This document shows, piece by piece, positions 1 through 10,246 of a stretch of 64,000 nucleotides of DNA. Under the pieces are notes generated by a model, which worked only from the letters and a program-made list of their open reading frames with translations, was not told the origin of the DNA and did no database searches. The translations under genes were made by a program, and so were the position numbers. Position 1 is the stretch's first letter. The number at the start of each line of letters is the position of its first letter. The stretch is taken from assembly GCF_033439725.1 (NCBI RefSeq), contig NW_026944385.1, positions 2,637,001 through 2,701,000 on the forward strand, in the 5' to 3' direction. This DNA comes from Neurospora tetraspora (Eukaryota > Ascomycota > Sordariomycetes > Sordariales > Sordariaceae).

Positions 1-1175
1 GGTGAGGAGTCGTGTGATGAAGCGGAAATACACAAATGGATGTTTCCACTCGATATAAGCAAGGCTGGTGACTGCGAGACTCGGTCGGCAGAGGAAGGCG
101 TTGAAAGCAGGTCGACTACATGACTGATTTTATCAAGAGCAGCATGGTCGTCGACTCTTGATGTTGCAAAAGCCGCGTATAAAACTTTGGTAAGTGAAGC
201 GAAAAGGTGCTTTGGATATAGGTAATAGTATGAAAGCGGTGAGCTTCGTATGGATTTAACCGATTGTGTTTGCCGCTTTTTTCTGGGAGCAAGCGACGGC
301 CGCCTCCGAACAAAGCTGCAAATGTCTGTCTGACCATGTATCCGTGCATGTTAGTATTGCACCACTTGTGGGATAACCCAGTTGTTCATGTTTTTAGACT
401 CACAGCCTGCGTCGGCCCAGCGATGGTTTCTGTCGCCGCACCAACTTGTCGGGTTTGAGCTCTTTAACCAAAGTGCCTACTACTAGGTAATACCAAGCTG
501 CAGTATCAAGTAAGGTAACGGTGAGTAGGAGCGGTTATGCGACTGATTAGGCGAGAGGTTCGTGCAGTGGCTGTTGCTGCGTGCAGTGGCTGTTGCTGTC
601 AGGGAAGAGTTTGTTAGTTCTGCGGTCATCACTCGCTCGGCGCAAAACCTAACCCTAGACTAGGATCTATGGTAAGAACGACCTATATAGACACTGTCCT
701 GAGCGTAACACAGCTGGAAGCTCACCATTATCAGAGTTTCTTGTGGCAAACATCAAGCTCCTGCATTATTAACCCTGTCGATTTATCCCTGATTTTCCTT
801 GCGCACACTTGTTTTTCTCAGTCCCAACCTACTTATTTGAAGGATATCACATATAATCGCTGGATACCATACCGCCGGCATCGTTGAAGAACCGGAAGGC
901 TACCTTACAAGCATGCCTCGAGTTGATGGTAGATGCTGTAGGTGCACCAACCCCATTTTTTTATTTTTTTTTGGCTGAACGTGAAGGCGCCGTGCATCAC
1001 ACCCTGTTCCCTCCAGGGCCTGGGGGCCAACTGGGCTGGACTGGCGACATCAACAAAGACACGCACACAGGGCGAGGAATCCTACAACACGTCAAACTAA
1101 CGACATATGTCTGTGGCTGGTTCTACAACTATGTTACATATGTACCGCGGCATCACATCATGAACCTAGTGCGTA
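1..1175. other. intergenic sequence, no gene seen
   Basis: No reading frame here has a recognisable domain or a convincing splice structure. The base composition is that of the normal gene-rich arm, with balanced GC and no RIP signature. It contains a 19-bp perfect tandem duplication at 561-598. The right end lies just downstream of the minus-strand FKBP stop codon, so it includes that gene's 3' untranslated region. Confidence 0.6.
561..598. repeat. 19-bp tandem duplication
   Basis: The unit CGTGCAGTGGCTGTTGCTG occurs twice head to tail with no mismatch (561-579 and 580-598). It lies in non-coding sequence and no function is evident. Confidence 0.9.
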
Positions 1176-1967
1176 TCAGAGCTCATTGTGTTCCTGGACA
1201 TCATCAGTGTCAGCGACAACTGTCTTGACGGCTTCGGCAGCTCCGCTGACCACGCTGGCCACCTTCTCGACAACATTGGCAGAAGCCTCCTCGGCCTTCT
1301 CCTCGGCTTTCTCGGTAGCGTCCGCAATCTTCTCTCCAGCCTTGTCGGTAGCCTCAGCAACCTTTTCTTCGACCGTCGAAGCAGCCTCCTCGGCTTTCTC
1401 GGCGGCCTTCTTGTAGACGATGGATTCGGGCTTGGGGACACCGTCAATGCCAATCAACTCGGTCTCGAAAATCAGGGTGGAACCGGCCGGGATGGGGCCG
1501 ATGGAGCGCTGGCCGTAGCCGTAACTGGGAGGAACCGTCAATGTCCGCTTCTCGCCAATGCACATGTCTACGAGGCCTTGGTCCCATCTATCGAATCGAA
1601 TGGTTAGCACCGCCTTGTTTCCGGATCGTGCAGCGAGAAAGTGTCAACCAACCCCTTGATAACCTGACCACCGCCGAGCTTGAAGCTGAAGGGTGTCCCG
1701 CGGTCATAGCCTGGAGCAGTCGCGGGTGTTAGCATTGCACGGAGCGCAGAATACAGTTACGGCCAGGTGGCAGGGTGACTTGCTAGCATCAAACTGCTGG
1801 CCATTGGATTGGAGGGTGCCGCGGTAATGGACGTTGATCTTGTCGCCCTTGCGAGTCTTGCGATCGCACTCGACAGGAACGGTAACGTCGATGCCCAGCT
1901 CCTCGGCGGCCAGGACGCCAACGGTGGCGGAGGCCAGCAGCGACAGAGACAGCAAAATGGACTTCAT
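1176..1967 (-). CDS. fpr2: ER-lumenal FKBP-type peptidyl-prolyl isomerase
   Basis: This gene encodes a 217-residue FKBP that catalyses prolyl cis-trans isomerisation, probably during protein folding in the secretory pathway. The exons are 1784-1967, 1653-1710 and 1176-1587. Residues 1-20 form a signal peptide ending in VLA. The FKBP domain spans about residues 40-128 and keeps the usual pocket residues: Y48, F59, D60, F71, V78-I79, W82, Y105 and F121. Residues 135-205 are Ala/Glu/Lys-rich and look like a long amphipathic helix. The last four residues are HNEL, an HDEL-like ER retrieval signal. A 22-kDa Neurospora FKBP of the secretory pathway has, as I recall, the same layout. Intron 2 (1588-1652) is GT-AG, and intron 1 is read as GC-AG. 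The frame closes exactly across all three exons. The gene is divergent from the Ser-rich gene at 3531. The symbol is by family resemblance. Confidence 0.93.
1711..1783 (-). other. GC-AG intron of the FKBP gene
   Basis: On the minus strand the intron starts GCAAGT, the usual consensus for rare GC donors, contains a TGCTAAC branch site and ends CTCCAG. Removing exactly 73 bp joins GAT GCT A to GC TAT GAC, which restores the conserved FKBP stretch FDASYDRG. The neighbouring GT in GCAAGTCACC would put TGA in frame right after the junction, so it is not the donor. Confidence 0.88.
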
Positions 1968-3530
1968 GGTTATGGCTTGGTGATCTCGATAGGGCGTTTT
2001 AGGGTTGGGAAGCTGCGAAAGGTAAGAACAAAGTCGAAACGTGGATTGCGGACTCTTGAAAGGTCGTTGAACTGTTTGAGTAGAGGTAGTTGGACACCTG
2101 GCTGCAATGGATGCTCCCCTCTCAGCCAGTGAGCTAGGCCAGCAAGTGGAAGCCAAGCAGTTCTGTACCTACAAGTCGGGTACGTAGAGCCAGGTACCAG
2201 ATAATACCTCGCGGCAGGCAATCAGTGGGGTTATGACGACATTCAGCCCCTGGCCCAACATGGGGGCTGGTGGGATGGGTAGGCGAGCTACCTAGGTACA
2301 CAGTAGGTACCTTTGTGGTGGTATGTTGCGCATCGCCTCCGCCTAGGCGTCTTTCTACCAGTCTACTCGTCATCATAGTATGAGCGCCATGGATATGGTT
2401 TTTTTTCCCAAGGCTGAAAGGTTGAACTTGTTTGGTGGCTGAGCCGTCAATTGCTCGGGCCATAGAAAGAGAGAGAGCCCTGCATTCTGCCTCTTCACTA
2501 TGCTTCACCTACTACTACTACCCGACATTGCCTCGTCTCACCGAGAGATGGCAACATGCCCATTTCCACCTTGTACACATCACCACCGCTTCCACGCTCC
2601 CACGCGGCTTTCACAGGGAACCAGTGTCCCATCTGTCGGTCTGTCCTAGCAAGGCAGCAAAGCCTGGGGCATTCGGCCTACAGCATCAGAAGACAACCAC
2701 GAGAACTCATGAGTCATGTCGCCAGCATCTTCAACACACAAGGCAACCCAGGCAGCAGTCTGGACATCGGTCACCCCTTGGCTTGTTAGGCCAAGGTAGG
2801 ACTTTTAGTTACGGTCTACGAGCTGCGATGCCCGAGGAGCGACGCAAATTGGGGAGCGCTAGTTACATGCCATGATATCACTTCATGCCTCCTTCAGTGA
2901 GCTTTTCCGTCTTCCGTGTTGCTTGGTATTCGTCAACTGACATGCGGCAGTTACTTACTATGTCGTCCAGAGCCATAATCCCTTCCGAGTGCCTGCCCAT
3001 GGGCCTTGTTGTTTACTTTACAATCTTTGACCATCTCATTGCTGCTTTGCTGTCATCACCATGCTATGCTGGAAAGGGGGCTCGGTGACCACCGGCTGCG
3101 CCATCTGGATCTGCCTACTCCGTCCTCTCCCCTTGACTTGAACCTCCATGTGGCCGGATTGAGTCATTTCGTTTCGTTCTTTGGCACTTCCTAGCTGTCT
3201 TGCGGAGAAAGCGATGGAAATGAAGGCCAGTGCCTACCATTCCGCCTAAAACTCACCGAGGCGGTGCTGTGTACACCTGGTCCCTTGACAAAGCAATGCT
3301 CAGTCTGCTTCGCTTTGTTTAATAAACTCCTGATGGTCAACTTTCACCTAGAAATCTGAGCTCTATATAAGCAAATCTATCACTGCCGTCCTTACCAGAT
3401 TCGATCTCATCTTTGTCCCAACGAGCAAGTTCTTTCGAGCCTCTACAAGTTGATCAGTATCTTCCCAGCAACTCTTCTCCTTTTCCAACTACCAAAGCAC
3501 GCCAAAGTACCTTCCTGTCCAACAACCAAA
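1968..3530. other. divergent intergenic region
   Basis: This is the shared upstream region of the FKBP gene (-) and the Ser-rich gene (+). It holds several copies of a short CTAGGTAC-like motif (2281-2313 and nearby) and a TATA box at 3364. One open frame at 2432-2875 has no recognisable domain and no splice support, so it is not called as a gene. Confidence 0.6.
3364..3370 (+). promoter_or_regulatory. TATA box of the Ser-rich gene
   Basis: TATATAA lies 161 bp upstream of the ATG at 3531. It is followed by a pyrimidine-rich leader typical of fungal 5' untranslated regions. Confidence 0.6.
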
Positions 3531-3841
3531 ATGGGTGGCAACCAAGAAACGTATATCAGTACTAGCGGGAGCCGGTCCCCCTACTACAGCTCACGCACCA
3601 CATCACCGTCATCGAGCAGCAACTCAAGGTCCTCGGCGAATTCTGTTTCTTACAGGTCTGGTTCTGCAGGTACGTGCGCTTCCAACCCTTCAGTCGACAT
3701 CATAGATTGCATGTGCTAACTTCTGTCAAAGATAACCACAATGTTACCGCCCGAGAAAAGAGCAAGGTCGTTGTTATCCACCACCACCAGCCCAATCCGG
3801 CCAGGGATGAGCCTCGATCTTCAGATTATTATAGGAGATAA
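3531..3841 (+). CDS. small Ser-rich protein, function unknown
   Basis: Two exons, 3531-3669 and 3732-3841, encode 82 residues. The 62-bp intron starts GTACGT, has a TGCTAAC branch site and ends AAAG. The start codon has a good context (ACCAAAATGG). Residues 1-50 are dominated by Ser with Thr, Arg and Tyr in runs such as SRSPYYSSRTTSPSSSS, which suggests a disordered segment open to phosphorylation. Residues 56-64 are basic then hydrophobic (REKSKVVVI) and are followed by three His. The C terminus is acidic then basic and ends DYYRR. There is no signal peptide, membrane segment or named domain. The second Gly (MGG) could be myristoylated, but this is weak. A TATA box and a clean intron support a real gene. 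I do not recognise a function. Confidence 0.75.
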
Positions 3842-4774
3842 CAACAGTGCGGATATATCCGTGTCTGTCTTTTCCCTTGGGTATACAGCTGAGGAATACC
3901 ACTTGGTGCCCATGTCTCAGCACGCAGGAGATTGTACGATATTGTTTTGTGGCATTACTAGACGTGGGATTGATTTTGGTTTGTAGCCTTTCATCATGTC
4001 AACTGAAGTTTCTTGGTTAGGGTAGGAGTTAGTGTAGAGCATTGGATAAGGGAAGTTAGACAGCCAAGTAGTTCAAGTTGGGTAGGTCTAATGGTGGAAG
4101 ATAAAGTGATTGCATCTGTAGTCGTTCCTGCGTTCTCTCAATCAATGATCATTGCATCCGTAATAATTCTTTTACTACAGCTTTCTGGTTATGTGCTACG
4201 TTGCGTTGCGTGTTGCACGTCGTTTGGAACCTCAAGTCCTAGCTTTGCTAAATCAGTGAACTAGATCAACAATATGCTCAAGCTTGACACATCACATAAA
4301 ATATTGACTCGGGGTGTGTGCTGTACGAGTGCAACGATCGAAACTATCCAAGCCAAGTACATACAGCACCAAATCTATAGACGTGTAAACGCTGCACAGC
4401 GAGATGATCTAGAGTGCATATCCTGATAGTTGCTTCAAAATTGTGTAGGTTTGTCTTGTAACGTCCTGTCTTATATAGTTAGAGTGAAGTTCATCCCCTT
4501 GCCGTGGGTAGAGGCACTCACCGCACTCAAAATAGTTATCTAATCGAATCGTGTAATTCAATCAACACTTACTAGTTGGTGGTTTATGTCTGTCCATTCA
4601 GCAATCCATTCATAAAGGGCAAGAGGCACCGCAACAGCCATGATTGATACATATCTGTTGTTCAAACTACCGCCTCTCAGTATGTAGTAACGCCATATTT
4701 TCATCACCTCCTAGCTATGCATTATTCGATTCTCGAAACGATCACTGAATGCAAGTAAAGGTTGTGGGTGTTGA
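3842..4774. other. convergent intergenic region
   Basis: This region lies between the stop codons of the Ser-rich gene (+) and the RPEL gene (-). The open frames at 3741-3986 and 4013-4264 overlap the 3' untranslated region of the Ser-rich gene and show no domain. I see no RNA gene. Confidence 0.6.
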
Positions 4775-5300
4775 TCAAGCACCGCCTTCTCTCTTCGCAT
4801 ATTCTTCCTCAATAGCCTCCTGGTACTTTTCTTCAGGCGAGCGGGGGTCTTCATGAAGGACCCCTTCCTTAATCAATGCTTCCGGGGAGGGCCGGTGGGC
4901 GATTTTTTCGTTCAAAGAATCAGCACGCATATGCTTTGCGAGCTGGAAACGGGGCAAGATAGGATGTCAGCACGGTCCGACAAACCAACCTTGACAAGAC
5001 AGCATTACCTCTTTCTGTTGTGCTATGAGCCCCGGAGCTGCGTTTGAGGCCGGAAGAATGTTTTCTGAATAAGGACCGTTTGTGCAGATTAGCGAACCTT
5101 GTTCAACATACGTGCAACTATGCGTTCCGTTGCATGGATATGAGGTACAATATCATACTCGTGACCAGTTCTTGGCGCACCGGACGATGTTTCAGATGCT
5201 GTTCGAGAGAGTTCTTGCGCTGGGGGTCGGGACGGCTAGGAGAGATAGGAGTCTCGTCGATAGCAGGAGCTTGGTTGGCGTTGTCGCTCGAGTCGGCCAT
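4775..5300 (-). CDS. small RPEL-repeat protein
   Basis: Three exons (5159-5300, 5009-5064, 4775-4942) encode 121 residues. Introns are 94 bp (starts GTATGA, ends CAG) and 66 bp (starts GTAATG, ends CAG). The frame closes across both. Two RPEL-type motifs are visible: HRPVRQELVTKNIL (R39-P40, E44-L45) and HRPSPEALIKEGVL (R83-P84). Each is preceded by SL and a helical stretch, with a 44-residue spacing. In animals RPEL motifs of MRTF and phactr proteins bind G-actin. Whether this short fungal version does so is inference, and the second motif has A-L where E-L is usual. The N terminus is acidic and Pro-rich, and the C terminus is a charged helix (EEKYQEAIEEEYAKRE). No signal peptide or membrane segment is present. 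The gene is divergent from the TLDc gene. Confidence 0.85.
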
Positions 5301-6535
5301 GGTGTCGAATATGTAGTCACCTTTGAGGTTCGACAATTGATTGTCTGTGGCCGTTGTGTTTTTCAAAGATCAATTTCCTGGACGTAGTAGAACGAAGGCG
5401 CCAAGGTCAGGCTTGACAAAAGGATGATGATGGAAGACCACTTTATATAGTACGACGGCCCGCCAGTTCCTCGCTTCCACGGAGCCAGGAGCCAGTCTGT
5501 CCTCGTCTCCCACATGGATTGCGGCACGTAGACAACCAGGTACCTAGGTAGAATTGTACGGTGTCACATCTACCGGCCTCGGCCTAGTGTTGTATATGAT
5601 TGGATCTCCCAGGCCGCTCGCTGTCACCTCTACTGCCTGAGCTACCTCACCCCGCACCTGCAATGTATGCCTAATACGTCCACAGCGCGCACGGTACATA
5701 CTTGATAGGTACTCCCTACCTGCATTAGAGACATGTGTAGTATCTACATGTAGCCCTGTACAAACGGGGGGCGCCAACGTGCTCGATTGTACTTTGTTTA
5801 ACTAACAATGACGCAGCGAGCTCGAATGACAGCTGGGTCCAGATGTTCACATCTGAGCTGGGAGGCTGGGGTAACGGGGTGCTGAGGAGCATAGGTCGGG
5901 ATCATAGTTATGGGCGGATAAGTAGGTGGCTGTCAACGCAATAACCTTTTGATCCAGATTGCAGAAGGTAACGGGGGAAAGAGACTCGAGTCTGACCTGC
6001 CATATATACCTCTAGGTAGGCAGGTAGCGGGCACCACTGGTGCAAACTTCCACTTGGACGGTACAGGGAACAGACATTAGGGTAGTTGTACCTCCCTCCC
6101 ACCTAAACTGGAAAGGCCTCGTCGAATGGATTGAAGGGCTAATTGGGCCTTATGAACCCACTTTGCCTACACCTGCCGGGCACAGTATCGACCTACCTCT
6201 ACACCTCTGCCCTGACCACCATCCTCACTCATCACGCCGGCAGGATCGGATCTCCTCTCAAAGGTCCTGCACTTCCCTTGCTTCAACTCGCGCTACAGGT
6301 GCGTTCTATAACTCTAGGTCACCTTGTCTCCATCTACCTACGGGTTTTCAAGGCCCAAGCCTGCAAATCATCCGTAGGTCATGCTGTGCCTAGACCAGGT
6401 TCGAGTGATTCCGCGCGGCCAGTTGCACCAACATAACATGTCTTGAGGGTTGTTTCGATACGACAACCAGTCTCCCTGCCTTGCTGCTTGCTATTTTTTC
6501 TTGTTCATGTTTCGAGTGCCGGGGCTTCAGCTACC
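5301..6535. other. divergent intergenic region
   Basis: This is the shared upstream region of the RPEL gene (-) and the TLDc gene (+). It contains the RPEL gene TATA box and several CTAGGTA-type motifs (about 5538-5553 and 6010-6028). Open frames at 5544-5777, 5908-6102 and 6040-6436 have no domain and conflict with each other. Confidence 0.55.
5442..5449 (-). promoter_or_regulatory. TATA box of the RPEL gene
   Basis: On the minus strand the sequence reads TATATAAA, about 145 bp upstream of the start codon at 5300. Confidence 0.6.
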
Positions 6536-8404
6536 ATGGGCCAAGTACTGTCAGAGGAGAAGCCGGCTCCCCTATCCCACGAGGAGTTGGTCAAGGAACT
6601 GGTGAGTGTTGTTCAGTGTCGCTGAACCGCCGACCGCCCTTCCTGTCGTTGAACTATGCTAATATGCCCACAGGCCAACATATTTGCGGACAAGTGCTTC
6701 ACATCTCTTGAATTGTACTCGCTGAAGCAAGTCTTCAAGAGCCTGGCCCACCATGAGCAGCGTGTAGGCTATCTCAAAGAGGGCACCATTGCGAAATATC
6801 TCAAAGTTCCCGACATTCTCGGCATCTCTCCTGTGCTCTTCCAGATGGCATCCTACATTGCTGCCTTCCCTTTCTTGGAAGATGCCCCCGCCGTCTTGGG
6901 CCTGGAGCAGATGGTCATAGTGATCACTCTCATGACAGATAGATATCGGCGCGTGTTGGGAAAGGGTGCTGCTGATAAAACCAAGTTGCTGTTCAAGAGC
7001 CTGGCAGTCTACGACCGCAAATTTTCGAAATCGGCTGTCGATACGCACAGTGGCTCGTCAAACGCAAGAGAGCAAATCGAAAATGATGGACAAGGGCTTG
7101 ACAATGACGAACTGGTACTTGCTGCGTTCGATGCTTTGGGCCATGTCAATCCTGATAAACTGCAGAATATGCCAGCCACTCACGGGCCTATGATACCGGG
7201 GGATAATTTTCGGAAGTTCATCATGCTCCTCCTTCTCGTCGCACCACTGGATCCCCAGGACAGTCTGGACTCCGATCCCGATCGAGTGACCGGGGCTGGG
7301 CTACAAAGCTTGAGGACAGCAGCCGAGTCAATTCTGGCGGCCTTCCTGGACGTGGAACGAAACCCAGGCGTCGAATATCTCCGCTTCAGCAAGGTCATAG
7401 CCGGTTGCCTACCCTTTCTTTTCCAGGGGCTCGCTCCTCTTTTTGAACATTTTCTTTTCTCCGAAGAACTCGACTTTCACAAAGGCAAGGATGGTACGTC
7501 CAGGTCCCCAACTATGCCTCCCGAGCCAAAGCAACCGTTATTGCAAGACACTGGATCCATCATGAACGCAAGTATCCTATCACAAATGTCCTTCTTTATC
7601 CCTGGTTCCTTGCTCTTCCGACGCCTACGCCTCTTATACGCAGGTGACGAGGACGGATTCAGCATGGGCAGTTTCGAGGCTAAAGTATTCAACTGGAAGA
7701 CGCCGACAATTCTGCTTGTTAGCGGAACGCGCTTACTGGACGAGTCTGACCATCACAGCAACGGATCAGCGCCGGCTTTCTGGGCTTCTTTGCCCCCGAG
7801 ACGTTTTTCCCGCGGCAGCTCTGGCGAAGCTGAGCGACTCACCTTTGGGGTCTATGTCCCCGAGCCCTGGAAACTCACTCATCGGGAGTGCTTTGGTGGA
7901 GAGGAAACAATTTTGTTCCAGCTCGAACCGATACATGACCTCTTTCGAGCATCGTCCCTAAACAAGGATTATGTCTCGTTCACCAGGCCCTCAGCGTCGA
8001 CGAGCCATGCCGGGGTATCATTCGGTTGTCCACCGCCCAGGCCTAGCCAAGCATATCGCCGCTCAGGCATGATCCCACTTGGGCCCGTGTCTCTGATGTT
8101 GGATAGCAGCTTCGAGTTTGGCTGCTTCACCCATGATTATGCTTCAAAGGGAGGGGCGTTCCAGACGAGCATGATCAGAGAATATAATTTCCAAGAGCGC
8201 TTTGAGATTGGAAGTGTGGAGGTCTGGGGCTGCGGCGGGGACGAGGAAGCGAAGCACCAAGCAGAGCGATGGGCGTGGGAAGCAAGAGAAGCTGAAGCTA
8301 GAAGGAGGATCAACCTGGGGACAGGCGACATCGAAGCCGACAGAGCATTACTAGAGATGGCCGGGCTTGTAGGGAGCAACAGGAGTGGCGGTAGCATGGC
8401 ATAA
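6536..8404 (+). CDS. RTC5: TLDc-domain protein, Rtc5-like
   Basis: Exons 6536-6601 and 6674-8404 encode 598 residues. The 72-bp intron starts GTGAGT, has TGCTAAT and ends CACAG. The first exon begins MGQVLSEEKP, a good N-myristoylation signal (Gly2), and opening in this exon also removes a spurious upstream Met at 6656. Residues 23-300 are mostly helical and match the N-terminal part of fungal Rtc5 proteins. The TLDc domain covers about residues 318-540, from SFFIPGSLLFRRLRLLY to FEIGSVEVWGCGG, including the conserved G-C-F-G-G-E-E-T-I-L-F-Q-L stretch. The C terminus is a charged helix. In yeast, Rtc5 is a vacuole-associated TLDc protein that interacts with the V-ATPase and affects its assembly. 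The same role here is by family. The gene is convergent with the HIG1 gene. Confidence 0.9.
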
Positions 8405-8646
8405 CAGTAACAGTTTGCCATAGGGCAGCTTCATGAGCCAAAGAGCGAGCGTAAGCCTCTTTTACCGCATAACAATATTAATACCAACGAAGCATTGGGG
8501 AGACTGGCAGGCCGGAACCTTTACGGCCTCATGAACAGACTACCTTTACGGGTGCAAACCATGTCCCCGACTGTCCATTTCATATCGTACATCATTCACA
8601 TACATACATACCTGAATGGCCGCCTTCCATCACGTTTGTATTCGGC

Positions 8647-9421
8647 CTAGTTCTTATCCCGCGACGACCCATCGGCTCCCTTGGAGCCCCCAAGCCAAGT
8701 AGGTAGTGACTCGCGGACACCTGTGGTGTTGGACTTGGTGGGATCCTCGGGCGCTACGTCTCCGGCTAGACTGCTGGCCTTCTCCTTGGCATCAGCATAG
8801 GCAGCCTGGGCTTGGGCGGCAACGCCATCCGAAGCGCCAGCAGCCGAGTCGCGCTCTGCCTTCTTCCTCTTCCTCTTCTCGAGTCTCTCCTGCAGGGCCT
8901 TGTCCTCGGCATCGCGAACCTCGAGCTCCCGAATCCACTTCTGGCGCTTCTCTTCGGCGTCCTGCTGCTCCTTCAGCTTCCACAGCTCCTTCTGCTTCTG
9001 GCGATCGGCAGCGTAGTACCAGCTGCCGGCGACCATGGCGATGACGGTAAAGGCCTGGGCAGCAACACGGGCGCGGAACATGCGCTGAACCTGTTGGTGG
9101 TCACCGCGGCGCATGGCGCGGTAGGCGCCCGTGAAGGCGGCGACGGTGGCGATACAACCGAGGGGGATCAAAGGCTCCTCGCGGAGACGGCGGGACACCT
9201 TTTGGAAGCCATTTTCGTTGTAAAAGTCACTGTTTGGGGACGAAGATAGGCGAGGCCTCGTCAGCATCGGGTGCATGCGGCATGCAGCGGTGAGGGAATC
9301 CAGCGCCCGGAAGGGCAAAGAAGGGCGACTTGACTTACGCGTTGTCGTCAAAGGAGGAGGGAAGAGGCCTAGAGGAGAGGCCGGGTGGGGCCGAGCCTTG
9401 GTTGTCTGTAGAATCGGGCAT
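8647..9421 (-). CDS. RCF1: HIG1-domain respiratory supercomplex factor, Rcf1-like
   Basis: Exons 9339-9421 and 8647-9229 encode 221 residues. The 109-bp intron starts GTAAGT, has a TGCTGAC branch site and ends AACAG. The start at 9421 gives MPDSTDNQGS and then LPSSFDDNADFY, the usual opening of fungal Rcf1, so the much longer unspliced frame upstream is rejected. The HIG1 domain spans about residues 35-102 with two membrane segments (48-66 and 83-101). The motif Q76-x3-R80-x-R82-x3-Q86 fits the type-1 HIG1 signature. After it comes a long charged coiled-coil region (103-165) and a polar tail, giving the fungal length. The yeast protein sits in the mitochondrial inner membrane and links complexes III and IV. 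No cleavable presequence is evident. The 3' end is only 242 bp from the TLDc gene's stop. Confidence 0.93.
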
Positions 9422-10246
9422 GTCTGTCTATGCCTGGCAATCGGGCTCTGGGGGGGCAGATTGGCGGCCGATTCGTAGCTTCGTGTTGGCTGTCGAGACA
9501 GGTGGAACTGGTTCGGCGATGAAACAATGGCGACGGAGACTGAGACGGGGGCAATGGCGATGGCGATGGCGATGGCGCCTGCTACATGATGGAACGGGTA
9601 GATGCAAAGGGCGAAAAAGGTCGAGCTACCCCACAACTCCCGCCCGGGCCCGGCCCCGCAACGAAGACGGTCCAGGTACCTTGGATACCTCTGGTGTACA
9701 TGCACACTATCACTTACACCATGATTCCCCTCGCGCAACATGCACAGCGTCATCGCCACAAAGCAGCAGCATTCCAGTTTAGGAAACATTCATTGTCCGT
9801 TGCCCGATAGCCAAACACCTTCTGCTCTCTTGCGGCTCCTCTTAGTCGACCCCGTTGTGCCTGTCAAGGCACACGTTGGGTGGTGCCGATACACTACTAG
9901 CAGCGGCCTTGACATGGAATTTCGAACAACACCTCCCTCAAGGACCATCTCTTCCTGAGATGAGGCAATCAAGTATCCGCTGGAAACCTTGACATGTTCC
10001 CACCTCAAGTATCTTCGGGTAGCCGCTGCCAAGCTAGCTGCAGCAGGCTAGGTACCTCCAACGTACGTACAGGAGCTGGCCCACTCAGGGCGACGCTTAA
10101 CAAAAATAGTGCAGACGGGGCTCATGGGAGGTTTCTGACTTCTTTTAACGCTGGCACCGACACCGGCACCCGCACTGCGTTTTCTTCACTTCTTTTCCCA
10201 AACAAAACTCACATCTCATTGTCCAGTGTTGGAGGCACACCACAAA
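9422..10246. other. divergent intergenic region
   Basis: This is the shared upstream region of the RCF1 gene (-) and the threonine dehydratase gene (+). It holds a short GCGATG tandem run at 9551-9577 and CTAGGTACC-like motifs near 9670 and 10046. The overlapping open frames on both strands show no domains. Confidence 0.6.
9551..9577. repeat. hexanucleotide microsatellite
   Basis: About four head-to-tail copies of GCGATG/GGCGAT lie about 130 bp upstream of the RCF1 start codon. They probably fall in the promoter or 5' untranslated region. Confidence 0.85.

Noticed and set aside
1188-1607. Plus-strand open frame of 139 codons
   Set aside because: Shadow of the FKBP gene on the opposite strand; the Ala/Glu/Lys repeat keeps other frames open.
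2432-2875. 147-codon open frame in the intergenic region
   Set aside because: No domain, biased composition (His/Arg/Gln/Ser), no splice or promoter support, and other frames are open beside it.
5908-6436. Overlapping open frames before the TLDc gene
   Set aside because: They overlap on both strands and have no recognisable content; likely chance frames in promoter sequence.
9422-9789. Upstream extension of the RCF1 reading frame on the minus strand
   Set aside because: The unspliced frame lacks the LPSSFDDNADFY start seen after splicing, so it reads through the intron and promoter.
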